A DNA stretch of 36,700 nt from contig CATKXR010000052.1 in the NCBI GenBank assembly GCA_949840805.1, positions 1 through 36,700 on the forward strand. Reading direction: 5' to 3'. The stretch comes from an uncultured Lachnospiraceae bacterium (GTDB lineage: Bacteria; Bacillota; Clostridia; Lachnospirales; Lachnospiraceae). Of the stretch, positions 1-7,603 are shown one piece after another. A program made the position numbers and the translations under genes. A model generated the notes under the pieces. It saw nothing but the letters and a program-made list of their open reading frames with translations, was not told the origin of the DNA and made no database searches. Each line of letters begins with the position of its first letter. Positions within the stretch are counted from its first letter, which is position 1.

Positions 1-198
1 TCCCAATTTCGTCTCTTTCATGCGAAACCCTTCTATACAACGCAAAAACGTTATGGACAATTCCTGAAACAAATCCTCACAAAACCGCCCATCTATCATA
101 GAACGGCTGATAATCAATGGCCGATACTGCAAAAACAACTCCTCTTTCGCCCTCTCATCCCCCATTTTCGCCAGACACAACAATTCCTCAGTTTCCAT
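1..198 (-). CDS. Small HTH/sigma-like regulator, 3' end outside window
   Basis: This reading frame starts at an ATG complementary to 196-198 and runs off the left edge after 66 codons without a stop. It begins METEELLCLAKMGDERAKEE and contains an acidic, amphipathic segment (QYRPLIISRSMIDGRF, then CEDLFQELS), which resembles region 2 of the small sigma-70-like or helix-turn-helix proteins carried by Gram-positive conjugative elements. Its start overlaps the end of the upstream sigma-like gene by 11 bases, so the two are probably translationally coupled. The likely role is transcriptional control of element genes. The family assignment is by resemblance, and the C-terminal part is not visible. 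Confidence 0.6.
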   Translation of the reverse strand, partial: METEELLCLAKMGDERAKEELFLQYRPLIISRSMIDGRFCEDLFQELSITFLRCIEGFRMKETKLG

Positions 199-619
199 TC
201 TTCTTCCACCCTTTCTTCATCTTCTTACGGGCATAAGAGTAGGAATCAGCCACTTTCTCCGTCCTCTCTCCCATTACTATGCCAATCTCCGCGAAAGTAA
301 GTCTTCTATACACCTTCGCAAACACAACCACCACCTCAAAATCCGTCAGACAAGAAAACGCTGTCCACAAAGATTCTCCCAGACAGATTTTCATACTATG
401 TCTAATTACATCTGCCTCCCATGGCATTTCCTCTGGAACCCTCAAAAAATCCGTCCCCGTTTCCTCCCCCGTCTCATCTTCTGAATATAATCGCTCCATG
501 TCCACCGGCTCCTCCATCCTCTCCTTTCTCTGCTGCTTTTTTATGTAATCCCTCTTAGACCGCTTCAGCGCTGTCTCCACATATCTGGTAAAACTGCCCT
601 TTATAATATCTTCATCCAT
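188..619 (-). CDS. Sigma-70-like regulator of a conjugative element
   Basis: A 143-residue protein with a strongly charged N-terminal third (many Lys/Arg, then Glu). Its C-terminal half (about residues 75-140) looks like sigma region 4: the segment LTFAEIGIVMGERTEKVADS is a helix-turn-helix, followed by a basic YARKKMKKGWKK tail. Length and layout fit the small sigma-like proteins found near the integration genes of Firmicutes conjugative transposons. The ATG is preceded by AGGAAAGGA. The gene overlaps the next small regulator by 11 bases, so both form one unit. It probably directs RNA polymerase to element promoters. Whether it is a true sigma factor or only an HTH regulator cannot be told from sequence. 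Confidence 0.7.
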   Translation of the reverse strand: MDEDIIKGSFTRYVETALKRSKRDYIKKQQRKERMEEPVDMERLYSEDETGEETGTDFLRVPEEMPWEADVIRHSMKICLGESLWTAFSCLTDFEVVVVFAKVYRRLTFAEIGIVMGERTEKVADSYSYARKKMKKGWKKNGN

Positions 620-929
620 TCCTTTCCTGCCCTCCGGTCTTTAAATTTCTCTAAATCCCGAAAGGCAGGCGGCCCCCTGCGCCAGAAACTGTATTTCCCC
701 CTCTTATTAAGGGGATATAGTATTGGTTTGTAAACAAAAAAGGAACAGCACCATACCGTTCCTTTTAACCAGCTATCATGAAATTGTCCTACAGCCCCTA
801 CACTTTCCCTGGGAAAGCAGTGTTTCTCCCCGATACATCATACCTCACTATATCCACCTATAAAATGGTGAGTATAGTTTATGTTTAATTTCCCATTTAC
901 CAATTACACTTAAGGTGAGGTGATACCAC
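620..929. promoter_or_regulatory. Divergent regulatory region between sigma-like and XRE genes
   Basis: About 310 bases separate the minus-strand sigma-like gene from the plus-strand XRE gene, and no convincing gene lies in between. The stretch holds a CCCC/GGGG mini-hairpin (about 697-714), a 9-bp stem at 738-766, a CTTTCCC/GGGAAAG dyad around 803-816, and two GGTGAG copies near 867 and 913 plus an inverted CTCAC at about 844. The last group could be operator half-sites for the XRE repressor. AT-rich boxes are present but no clear -35/-10 pair stood out. Confidence 0.4.
738..766 (-). terminator. Hairpin with minus-strand T-rich tail
   Basis: AAAAGGAAC at 738-746 pairs with GTTCCTTTT at 758-766 around an 11-base loop. 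Read on the minus strand the stem is followed by TTTTTTGTTT, as in an intrinsic terminator. It lies upstream of the sigma-like gene and no minus-strand gene precedes it, so it may be an attenuator in that gene's leader rather than the end of a transcript. Confidence 0.4.
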
Positions 930-1253
930 ATGAAAAGTCCTGACCATCAGCTGGGCTACCGGATCAAAGCGGCCCGGACAGCCAAAAAGCTGACACAAGA
1001 GAAGCTTGCAGAAGCCATTGACGTTTCCGCCACATACATAGCAGAGATCGAAAACAAGCGGACAATTCCCAGCGCCGCTGTTTTAATTTCCCTTTGCAGA
1101 TACCTGAATATTTCCATAGACGATATTATATTCCAGACAGAGTCTGATTCCGCAAAAAATATTACAAGATTACTGTCCCAGTGCAACGAAAAACAGCTCC
1201 AGGTTATCCAGGCCATGATTGAAACCATGCTCCAGGTCGGACTGCATAAGTGA
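930..1253 (+). CDS. XRE-family transcriptional regulator
   Basis: A 107-residue protein with a textbook Cro/C1-type helix-turn-helix at about residues 10-65: LGYRIKAARTAKKLTQEKLA, then a recognition helix around VSATYIAEIENKRTIPSA. The C-terminal 40 residues (SDSAKNITRLLSQCNEKQLQ) resemble the short tail of regulators in Clostridia mobile elements. The ATG follows an AGGTGAGGTGAT ribosome binding site. It diverges from the sigma-like operon across a 310-base region rich in dyads, so it probably represses that operon, itself, or both. Its stop codon lies inside a hairpin that probably terminates its transcript. Confidence 0.85.
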   Translation: MKSPDHQLGYRIKAARTAKKLTQEKLAEAIDVSATYIAEIENKRTIPSAAVLISLCRYLNISIDDIIFQTESDSAKNITRLLSQCNEKQLQVIQAMIETMLQVGLHK

Positions 1254-1285
1254 AATAACCCATAGTAAGCTATGGGCTATTTCAC
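1250..1285 (+). terminator. Long hairpin overlapping the XRE stop codon
   Basis: GTGAAATA at 1250-1257 pairs with TATTTCAC at 1278-1285 and CCCATAG at 1259-1265 with CTATGGG at 1270-1276, leaving a four-base loop and one mismatch. The TGA stop of the XRE gene is inside the left arm. There is no long T run after it (CTCTCGCG follows), so it may stabilise the 3' end as much as terminate. Confidence 0.5.
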
Positions 1286-1451
1286 TCTCGCGGCATTCGC
1301 CAAATGCTCATACAAGCATGGCACTTGGCTCATTGCTCGCGGAAGTAATCTCCCCCTGGTATATTTTTAATCCCCCAACCTCTCCCTACCCTCTCCCCAG
1401 CTTCTCCAAGGCCCTCTTTTTCCCTTACAGATTTCTGAAATATTCTTTACC

Positions 1452-1484
1452 AAAAAAGCAGCCTCAAAACCCCGGCTGCTTTTT
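1452..1484 (-). terminator. Intrinsic terminator of the receiver-less wHTH gene
   Basis: AAAAAAGCAGCC (1452-1463) and GGCTGC plus T run (1474-1484) form a 6-bp GC stem flanked by A and T tracts, with a 10-base loop. On the minus strand the stem is followed by TTTTTTGG. It lies about 40 bases past the stop of the 1526-1843 gene. The symmetrical A/T flanks make it potentially bidirectional. Confidence 0.75.
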
Positions 1485-1525
1485 ATCGAACTCTGCTATC
1501 TGCTAATCATACAAATGTCATTTCC

Positions 1526-1843
1526 TTATTTTCTAAACTTATATCCCCTCCCACGAATTGTAATGATAAAATCCTTTCTTCCAGAATAGGCCTCTAGCTT
1601 TTTGCGTATTTTAGATATGGTTATCTCAATGGTATGATAATCCACCCTCTCCCCGTCCTCTGTGATCTGTTCATAAATCTGCTTTTTCGTAAACACCTGT
1701 CCACGATACTTTATAAACAAATATAAAACCTGAAACTCCCGATTCGTCAAAGGAATCTCTTCCCCGCAATAAAATACCGTCTGCTCCAGAGGATTCACCC
1801 TTAAATTCTGATATTCCAATACACCTGTTTCTCTCTGTATCAT
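1526..1843 (-). CDS. Receiver-less OmpR-type winged-helix regulator
   Basis: A 105-residue protein that is almost entirely a Trans_reg_C (OmpR/PhoB) winged helix: a small N-terminal beta part (LRVNPLEQTVFYCGEEIPLT), the REFQVLYLFIKYRGQVFTKK segment, DYHTIEITISKIRKKL as recognition helix, and a GRGYKFRK C-terminal wing. There is no receiver domain or phospho-acceptor aspartate, so it cannot be a classical response regulator. I chose the ATG at 1843 because GGAGGTG precedes it at good spacing; an upstream in-frame ATG (1894) lacks one. A paralogue of the same design lies at 16184-16579. Its targets are unknown; it lies about 110 bases past the two-component pair on the same strand. Confidence 0.8.
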   Translation of the reverse strand: MIQRETGVLEYQNLRVNPLEQTVFYCGEEIPLTNREFQVLYLFIKYRGQVFTKKQIYEQITEDGERVDYHTIEITISKIRKKLEAYSGRKDFIITIRGRGYKFRK

Positions 1844-1952
1844 GTTACACCTCCACTTATCCTGCACAGCCCTCTTCTCCAATGAAAAATCCAAAACTTA
1901 CAGGAAACTGCATAATATTGGGCCCCATGACCTGTTGCCAGAAACAGCACAT

Positions 1953-2651
1953 TTACACCCGAAACCGGTATCCCGCGCCCCACACAGTCTCAATAAATCT
2001 GGGATTCTCCTTATCCCTCTCGATCTTCTCACGCAGCCGGTTGATATGTACCGTCACAGTGGCCACGGTTCCCGCAGAATCCATCTCCCAGACCCGGTCA
2101 AACAATGTCTCCTTAGAAAACACAATGTTCGGATTTTCCGCCAAAAACAGCAGCAGTTCAAACTCCTTATTGGTCAGACTTAAGACCTGCCGTTCCAGCA
2201 AAACCTTCCGTTCCTTAGGATAGATCTCCAGCCCGTCAACGCAGATCCCTTTCAAATCCTCCCTGTCCTTCTGCTCCAAAAGCCGCTGGTGCATTTGAAT
2301 GTGGGACTTCACCCTGGCCACCAGTTCCATAGGGCTGAACGGCTTTACCAGATAATCATCGGCCCCCAGTCCCAGCCCCCGGATCTTATCCACATCCTCC
2401 TTCTTTGCCGTTACCAGGAGGATTGGCACATTCATAACCTCCCTGACCTCTCTGCAAATCTCAAACCCATTCTTTCCCGGCAGCATAACATCCAGAACCA
2501 GCGCCTCATATCCGCCGCCCAGCGCCTTCTTAAGCCCCTGGTTTCCATTTAATTCCACCTCTGCCTGAAAGCCTCCCGCTTCCAGATAATCCTTTTCCAG
2601 TTCTGCGATCAGCTCATCATCCTCCACGATTAAAATGCGGTTTGGCACCAT
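1953..2651 (-). CDS. OmpR-family two-component response regulator
   Basis: A 232-residue protein with a receiver domain (about residues 5-118) and a winged-helix effector domain (about 135-230). The phosphorylation set is complete: acidic pocket E10-D11-D12, acceptor D54 in VLDVMLPG, T81 and K103 in VKPF. The C-terminal domain ends with WGAGYRFRV, the usual wing. It is co-transcribed with the sensor kinase: the kinase stop and this start share one base (TAATG). It should be phosphorylated by that kinase and control promoters in response to an envelope signal. The ligand is not predictable; the neighbouring wall-binding protein is a possible target. Confidence 0.92.
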   Translation of the reverse strand: MVPNRILIVEDDELIAELEKDYLEAGGFQAEVELNGNQGLKKALGGGYEALVLDVMLPGKNGFEICREVREVMNVPILLVTAKKEDVDKIRGLGLGADDYLVKPFSPMELVARVKSHIQMHQRLLEQKDREDLKGICVDGLEIYPKERKVLLERQVLSLTNKEFELLLFLAENPNIVFSKETLFDRVWEMDSAGTVATVTVHINRLREKIERDKENPRFIETVWGAGYRFRV

Positions 2652-4141
2652 TACACCCCCTCCTTTCCCTCAGGCAATTCTATAACAATAACAAGTCCAT
2701 TCTCATTTTTCGCCCACACCGTTCCTCCATGCTCCTCTATAATCTTCCGAACCACTGCAAGGCCAATCCCACTTCCTTCCCCTGCATGGCTTCTGGCAGA
2801 ATCCACACGATAAAAGGTTTCAAAAATCCGTTTCAGGCAGTGCTGCGGAACTCCCGGACCATCATCCCCATATTCCATGACAATCCACGAACCCTGGTCT
2901 TTACGTTTCAGGCTTAACCGCACCCTGGACTGCTCCCCTATCCGGTAGCGGATTGTATTGGACAACAGATTGTCCATAACCCGCTTCATCTCCTCCCCGT
3001 CCAGCAGGCAGGGATAAGACGGTTCTTCTGCCTCCAGATAAAACTCCACCCCATTGTGTCTGGCGTCCTCCGCATAAGTCCCCATATACTGCTCCAGAAA
3101 ACATTTCAGATCTCCTGGAGTCATGCGGTATTTCATCCGCCCTGCCCCCAGACGGCTGTAATCCGACAGGCTGTCCACCAGCCTCCTCATATCCTGGGTC
3201 CGGATTTTAATCGCGTTCAGATACCGCTTCCGTTTCTCCGGCGTATTGGCAATCCCATCCAGAAGCCCGTCCACATACCCTCCGATAGAAGTGAGGGGCG
3301 TCCGAAGGTCGTGGGAAATCCCCCGTATCATTTCTACCTTCTGCTCTTCATTTTCCAGGCGCTGGTCCACGGACTGTTTTAAATACCGGCACATTTCTTC
3401 AAAATCCCGGCACACTTCCCCAAACTCATCAGTTTTATGATAATCCAGTTCTGTCTCCAGTTCCCCGGCAATAATCCGCTTTGTCCCGTTACTCAGTATT
3501 TCCAAAGGCTCCAGCACACTCCTGGACACCCAGAAAGACAAGACCACATTGACAAGGATGACCATGACAAAAAAAGTTCCGCAAAAAAGGAAAAAGTATT
3601 TCAATATATATGCCTGCAGATAAGACTGTCCCTCATTGGCCTGCCCCAGATTCACCGCGATCACAGAGAATGTCTTATCCTGATAATCAAAGGTATTCTT
3701 TACCACAGAGACATTCCCCGAACTGACGGTCATGGTTCTCGCCTCACACAACGCTTCCCCGCCCGTCCGCCTCGCCGCCTCCCGGTCAGCCTCCTCAAAA
3801 TTGGAATAAATGACGTTCCCATTTTTCTTCACCATAATGTGATAGCCCATCTTATCCAGCTTTCCCTCCAGGTGATACATCTTCTCACTCTGCCGAATCG
3901 GCTCCCCGATTTCTTTTGGAGTCTCGCTGCCCCAGTTGTTTTCCCACAATTCCTGCTGGTAAGTATAAATCAGGCTCTGGGCCGACTGAATCCCATTCTC
4001 ATCCTGATACATCATCTCCATAGAATACCAGTAATTCCCCAGACTGGTCTGAAGGCTGACCGCTACCAGGAGCACTGTGGTAATCACAGGTATAAGAATC
4101 ATTAAAATATTGGATAACCGTATTTTTCTTTGGATTGTCAT
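2651..4141 (-). CDS. Membrane sensor histidine kinase (HAMP-HisKA-HATPase)
   Basis: A 496-residue sensor kinase. One N-terminal membrane helix (about 8-29), an extracytoplasmic sensing loop of about 150 residues, a second helix (about 182-206), HAMP (about 207-260), HisKA with phospho-acceptor H277 in ISHDLRTPLTS, and an HATPase domain with N-box N391/N395, G1 DDGPG (426-430) and G2 GEGSGIG (454-460). I start it at the ATG complementary to 4139-4141, preceded by AAAGGAG; a longer in-frame start eight codons upstream has no good ribosome site. It overlaps its response regulator by one base. The signal is unknown. The design is that of Firmicutes kinases responding to wall stress or antimicrobial compounds. 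Confidence 0.92.
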   Translation of the reverse strand: MTIQRKIRLSNILMILIPVITTVLLVAVSLQTSLGNYWYSMEMMYQDENGIQSAQSLIYTYQQELWENNWGSETPKEIGEPIRQSEKMYHLEGKLDKMGYHIMVKKNGNVIYSNFEEADREAARRTGGEALCEARTMTVSSGNVSVVKNTFDYQDKTFSVIAVNLGQANEGQSYLQAYILKYFFLFCGTFFVMVILVNVVLSFWVSRSVLEPLEILSNGTKRIIAGELETELDYHKTDEFGEVCRDFEEMCRYLKQSVDQRLENEEQKVEMIRGISHDLRTPLTSIGGYVDGLLDGIANTPEKRKRYLNAIKIRTQDMRRLVDSLSDYSRLGAGRMKYRMTPGDLKCFLEQYMGTYAEDARHNGVEFYLEAEEPSYPCLLDGEEMKRVMDNLLSNTIRYRIGEQSRVRLSLKRKDQGSWIVMEYGDDGPGVPQHCLKRIFETFYRVDSARSHAGEGSGIGLAVVRKIIEEHGGTVWAKNENGLVIVIELPEGKEGV

Positions 4142-4188
4142 AAGTCTCCTTTGGTCAAGCAGCATTCTCTTAAATAAACTTATGCAAA

Positions 4189-4215
4189 AATGCAGGCTGT
4201 GTAAAAACCTGCATT
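4189..4215 (-). terminator. Terminator after the wall-binding repeat gene
   Basis: AATGCAGG (4189-4196) pairs with CCTGCATT (4208-4215). On the minus strand the stem runs into a five-T tract (CCTGCATTTTTGC). It lies 15 bases past the stop of the wall-binding protein gene and 48 bases before the kinase start, so it should separate the two transcription units. Confidence 0.65.
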
Positions 4216-4229
4216 CTGCATGAGTGCAT

Positions 4230-5714
4230 TTATTGGCCGGCTTCGCCGGACAAGGTATATACTGCCCTGTATCCGATTTCCGGCATTCGGGTTCCGCTTG
4301 TCACCTGGCCGATCCGTTCCTGCCTGTCATTGACATAATAAATCGTCCCGTTGTCGTACTCATACCGGTACTCCCCGTTGACACGATAGGTCCGGTTCCT
4401 GTCTTGTACCCTGCCGGATTCATTGACCAGATACAGCCGGCCTCCCACGTCAAACACCTGGAAATCCTCATCCTCCCAGGCCTGTACCAGCCTGCCGTTG
4501 TCATACAGATACCCGTTTCTTACACCCGTGTATCCGCCGCCCCGGTCGCTGCCGGAACCATTAAAATAGTAGGTTCCCCGTTCCCAGTCCCCGTCATAAA
4601 CATTGGTCTGACGATCCCGCTTCATGGCTCCGTCCGAATCATCCGCGCCAAAATAAGTAAATACCACAGAGCCGTCCCCTAACCGGAATCCCAAAAGCCC
4701 GCTCTGCATACGGCCATATCCGTCAAAGAAATAATACTTTCCGTTGACCCTCACCGTTGCCTCCGCCAGATTCCTTGCCTGAGTACTTAAATATTTCGGC
4801 ACACCATTTCCGTCAAAATAATACCATTTCTGGTCTCCATCCTCATCCCATCTCTGGGCATTGCTGGAGGTTGCCAGACTGAACCGAAAATCATTATCTT
4901 CGCTTTCCTCCGGGTTCCCAAGATACCTCCAGCCCGTAGCCATCTGGCCCTCATCCGGCCCTCCGAAATATTTCAAGGTGCTGATTCCGCTTGGGTCTCC
5001 TTCCGCGCGGCCTGCCACATCCACCCAGCCCGTGGCCATAACTCCCTGTTCATCAAAATAGTAACGATAGCCATTGATCCTCCGGCTTACATAGGTATCG
5101 CCCCCAGAAGCCCTCACCGCACGCCCGTTCTCCTGGAAATAGAACCACTTTCCCATGGCCCCGTAAGAAACCATATCTGCCACCGTACCATCCTCTGTCC
5201 CCTCATCTTCATCAAAGTCCAGAGCCACCCAGCCTGTTTTCATGGAGCCGTCATTTTCATCCCCAAGATAGTAGAGGTTATCATCCAGATTCAGCCACCC
5301 GTACTGCATGGTTCCGTCAGAATCAAAATGGTATCTCCGGCCATTAACCGTCCGCCAGCCGTCTGTAGCTGCCCTTCCGTTCTGGTCCAGATAAAACCAG
5401 CCTCCCTCATAGCCGGGCCCGCTGCCGTCTGCCGTATAGATCCACTGGCTCCACAGCCGGACACCATCCCCATTCACATAATAGGTATCATCAATCCACC
5501 GGTTTCTGGCCATAATTCCATTGGAATCCAGATAATAGTAATACTCCCCGGACTGCCGCCATGTATCCCGGACCCGGTTTCCTGAATTGTCTGTGAATAT
5601 CCAGTCTCCCCCATTTAGCTGCTGCCAGTCCGCTAAAGCCGTCATGGAATTTCCCATGGTAAGCATAGCTGCCGCCGCTGCTACCATGGCCGTCTTGATT
5701 TTTCTTCTCATCAT
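4230..5714 (-). CDS. Secreted cell-wall-binding repeat protein
   Basis: A 494-residue protein. It starts with a clear signal peptide (MMRRKIKTAMVAAAAAMLTM, then NSMTALA with an AxA-type cleavage site near residue 28). The rest is made of many imperfect aromatic, glycine-rich repeats of about 20 residues, such as GEYYYYLDSNGIMARNRWID and GRRYHFDSDGTMQYGWLNLD. This is the choline-binding/CW-repeat fold also found in clostridial toxins and wall amidases. No catalytic domain is visible, so it is probably a surface adhesin or wall scaffold. AAAGGAG precedes the start; a TATAAT-like box lies at 5756-5761 without a good -35. Ligand (choline, teichoic acid or glucan) is unknown. Confidence 0.85.
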   Translation of the reverse strand: MMRRKIKTAMVAAAAAMLTMGNSMTALADWQQLNGGDWIFTDNSGNRVRDTWRQSGEYYYYLDSNGIMARNRWIDDTYYVNGDGVRLWSQWIYTADGSGPGYEGGWFYLDQNGRAATDGWRTVNGRRYHFDSDGTMQYGWLNLDDNLYYLGDENDGSMKTGWVALDFDEDEGTEDGTVADMVSYGAMGKWFYFQENGRAVRASGGDTYVSRRINGYRYYFDEQGVMATGWVDVAGRAEGDPSGISTLKYFGGPDEGQMATGWRYLGNPEESEDNDFRFSLATSSNAQRWDEDGDQKWYYFDGNGVPKYLSTQARNLAEATVRVNGKYYFFDGYGRMQSGLLGFRLGDGSVVFTYFGADDSDGAMKRDRQTNVYDGDWERGTYYFNGSGSDRGGGYTGVRNGYLYDNGRLVQAWEDEDFQVFDVGGRLYLVNESGRVQDRNRTYRVNGEYRYEYDNGTIYYVNDRQERIGQVTSGTRMPEIGYRAVYTLSGEAGQ

Positions 5715-5916
5715 ATAGTGTCAGCTCCTTTCACTGGTATAATTTTACAAGACCCATTATAAGAAGGAGAAATAACACACGCCTAACAAAAGAATAAACA
5801 AACTCTAAAATCCCTTTTCAATTTTCTTACAGAAAGATATTCTAATACTATCAAAGAGTAGAAGAACTATCATATAGCTTATTAAAATTCTTTTAAACCA
5901 CTTCCGCCGGAGAACT

Positions 5917-6099
5917 TTAAAATGAATAGAGCCTATCTAAAACGTTTACTTTTCCAATTGCGGGTTCCGTCATTACACCCATATCCGCAGCATTAGAAAC
6001 CAGCACCATGGTAGTCGCTTTATAACCAGCCTTTTTAATCTTATCCAGATCAAAAACTACCAGCAGATCCCCTGCATGAACCCTTTCCCCCTGGTTGAA
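5917..6099 (-). pseudogene. C-terminal remnant of a PTS EIIA (Glc/Bgl-type) gene
   Basis: Translating the minus strand from about 6099 gives NQGERVHAGDLLVVFDLDKI followed by KKAGYKATTMVLVSNAADMG and a stop at 5917-5919. This matches the last third of EIIA domains; the intact EIIA at 18898-19398 has the corresponding KAGQLLLEFDMDEIKKAGHP. No start, signature histidine or upstream coding part remains, and an in-frame TGA lies just before the match. It is therefore a truncated relic, about 60 codons long, left by deletion or recombination between the wall-protein and flavodoxin genes. Confidence 0.75.
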
Positions 6100-6131
6100 T
6101 CAAATATGTCACTTTTGCCATCCTCCACAAA

Positions 6132-6157
6132 TGCCGGTGATCTATAGACCACCGGCA
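6132..6157 (-). terminator. Hairpin after the exported flavodoxin gene
   Basis: TGCCGGTG (6132-6139) pairs perfectly with CACCGGCA (6150-6157) around a 10-base loop, 18 bases past the flavodoxin stop on the minus strand. Only three T residues follow (ATTTGTGG), so termination may be weak. Confidence 0.5.
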
Positions 6158-6174
6158 CAATATCAACACCTGAA

Positions 6175-6963
6175 CTACCGAATCAACCCTGCTCCGGCAA
6201 GCCAGCCTTCAATCCCGCTGACATCATTCACACGTTGTCCTTCTATTACATTAGAATTCGGACAACTCCTCCGAATATCCTGGACGCTGGCGGCCGCGCC
6301 GCTGCTGCCGCTTGTGCAGAAAGGAACAATTGTCTTTCCATTCCAATCATAATTCTCCAGGAAGGTAAATACCGGCATAGGCGCAGTCCCAAACCAGATC
6401 GGATATCCCACATAAATAACGCTGTATTGCTCCATATTATCCACCACTGTAGTAACCGCTGGTCTTGCCCTGCTGTCTAATTCCCGCTGTGCACGGCTCA
6501 AAGTAGCGTCATAGGAAGATGGATAATCTTCTGCTGCCTGAATCTTTACCATGGCCGCGCCAGTCAACTGATGAATCCTCTGGGCTGCTCTCTCTGTAGT
6601 TCCTGTACGCGAGAAATACACAATAAGCTGATTTCCCTGTGCAGGTTCCGGTATCTGTGTCATAACTACACCATTTTCTACCCAGGCACCATTTTCATTC
6701 ACTTGGTAACCATCTGGTGTTGTAGTATTTGCAAGCATCCAGCCCTCACTGTCAAAATAGTAACACTCAGCTGTTCCATCCTGGTTCCCATCAAGCCAAA
6801 ACCAGCCGTCCCGCGCATACGTTCCATCCTGATAATCATACCACCACCGATTCTGATTCGGTTCCGCCCCTGTTTTCCATTCTGCCGCAAAAGTCACCAT
6901 CCCTAAGGTAAGACTCATCAGCAGACTCAGTGCCAGTAAAAAAACACATTTTGTTTGTTTCAT
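6175..6963 (-). CDS. Exported flavodoxin with N-terminal wall-binding repeats
   Basis: A 262-residue protein in three parts. Residues 1-26 are a signal peptide (MKQTKCVFLLALSLLMSLTL, ending MVTFA). Residues 27-105 carry two or three choline-binding-type aromatic repeats (NRWWYDYQDGTYARDGWFWL and CYYFDSEGWM). Residues from about 113 to the end are a flavodoxin domain starting with the FMN phosphate loop LIVYFSRTGTTERAAQRI, then YVGYPIWFGTAPMP and TIVPFCTSGSSG. This implies an FMN-dependent electron carrier or reductase outside the membrane, held at the wall. I chose the ATG at 6963 because GAGGAGG precedes it. A frameshifted flavodoxin relic lies directly upstream. Substrate unknown. Confidence 0.87.
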   Translation of the reverse strand: MKQTKCVFLLALSLLMSLTLGMVTFAAEWKTGAEPNQNRWWYDYQDGTYARDGWFWLDGNQDGTAECYYFDSEGWMLANTTTPDGYQVNENGAWVENGVVMTQIPEPAQGNQLIVYFSRTGTTERAAQRIHQLTGAAMVKIQAAEDYPSSYDATLSRAQRELDSRARPAVTTVVDNMEQYSVIYVGYPIWFGTAPMPVFTFLENYDWNGKTIVPFCTSGSSGAAASVQDIRRSCPNSNVIEGQRVNDVSGIEGWLAGAGLIR

Positions 6964-7014
6964 CTTCCATCTCCTCCTCAACATAAATGTTCAGATTTTA
7001 TCAGATTTGCATCT

Positions 7015-7282
7015 TTATTTTGTTGCTATTCCGTTTGATGACAGCCATCTGCTTACATCATCCGGCAAACTGGAGCCGCCGGAATAGTGGATAGACAACG
7101 CCTCTCCCATTGCTGCATCCGGTGCCAATTTTGCAATCGCTGTCAGGCTCTGGCCAAAACGCCCCCCCGCCATGACTACAAAACGGCAGAATCGTCTTAT
7201 CTGAAAAATCATACTCTTCCAAAAAAGATGCTATCGGCATCGGAATAGATGCCCACCAGTTTGGATATTAAAATGTAGCCTA
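7015..7282 (-). pseudogene. Frameshifted flavodoxin relic
   Basis: Two minus-strand frames together restore the C-terminal half of a flavodoxin. One gives YPNWWASIPMPIASFLEEYD and KTILPFCSHGGG. The other continues RFGQSLTAIAKLAPDAAMGE and ends DVSRWLSSNGIATK. The switch falls at a run of seven C residues (7162-7168), a typical slippage site. A second disruption near 7265-7275 separates VGY from the rest, and nothing flavodoxin-like remains further upstream. The relic resembles the intact exported flavodoxin next to it, suggesting a decayed tandem neighbour. Confidence 0.75.
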
Positions 7283-7431
7283 CCTCTGGACCCCATTGAA
7301 AATACCGGCTTCAACGCTATACAAAAATGTGTTTTGTGTTCCTTTTATCCGATTTCCAATAGCGTTGCTGCCCATTTCCATACAATCTCATTCTACTATT
7401 CTCCATACTCTTTTTCCAATACCTGTGCTGT

Positions 7432-7468
7432 ATGATGTTTCATGCCCGCAAAGCATTTGAAACATCAT
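7432..7468 (+). repeat. 11-bp inverted repeat, possible terminator
   Basis: ATGATGTTTCA (7432-7442) and TGAAACATCAT (7458-7468) are perfect complements around 15 bases. On the plus strand the right arm runs into TTCTCTTTGTTTTTT. No plus-strand gene lies just upstream, so this could be an end structure of the neighbouring element instead of a terminator. Confidence 0.35.
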
Positions 7469-7558
7469 TTCTCTTTGTTTTTTAATAGTACAGGAACTTC
7501 CACAAAAACGGAAGTCTCAAAAAGTTTTTAAGTATGAACGAAAAGGTTACAACTTCAA

Positions 7559-7587
7559 AGAGCCGGCTACTTTCAACCTGCCGGCTC
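7559..7587 (-). terminator. Terminator of the recombinase operon
   Basis: AGAGCCGGC (7559-7567) pairs with GCCGGCTCT (7579-7587), a perfect 9-bp GC-rich stem, 16 bases past the stop of the TnpC-like gene. On the minus strand it is followed by TTTGAAG, a short T run. Confidence 0.55.
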
Positions 7588-7603
7588 TATGTACATCCTC
7601 CCA

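Larger units (their letters stand above)
7283..7603. other. Gene-free stretch between flavodoxin relic and recombinases
   Basis: No coding frame of note is visible. The stretch contains an 11-bp inverted repeat (7432-7442 with 7458-7468) and the recombinase-operon terminator (7559-7587). One end of the Tn554-like insertion should lie in or near here, but such elements lack terminal inverted repeats, so its boundary cannot be placed by eye. Confidence 0.5.
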
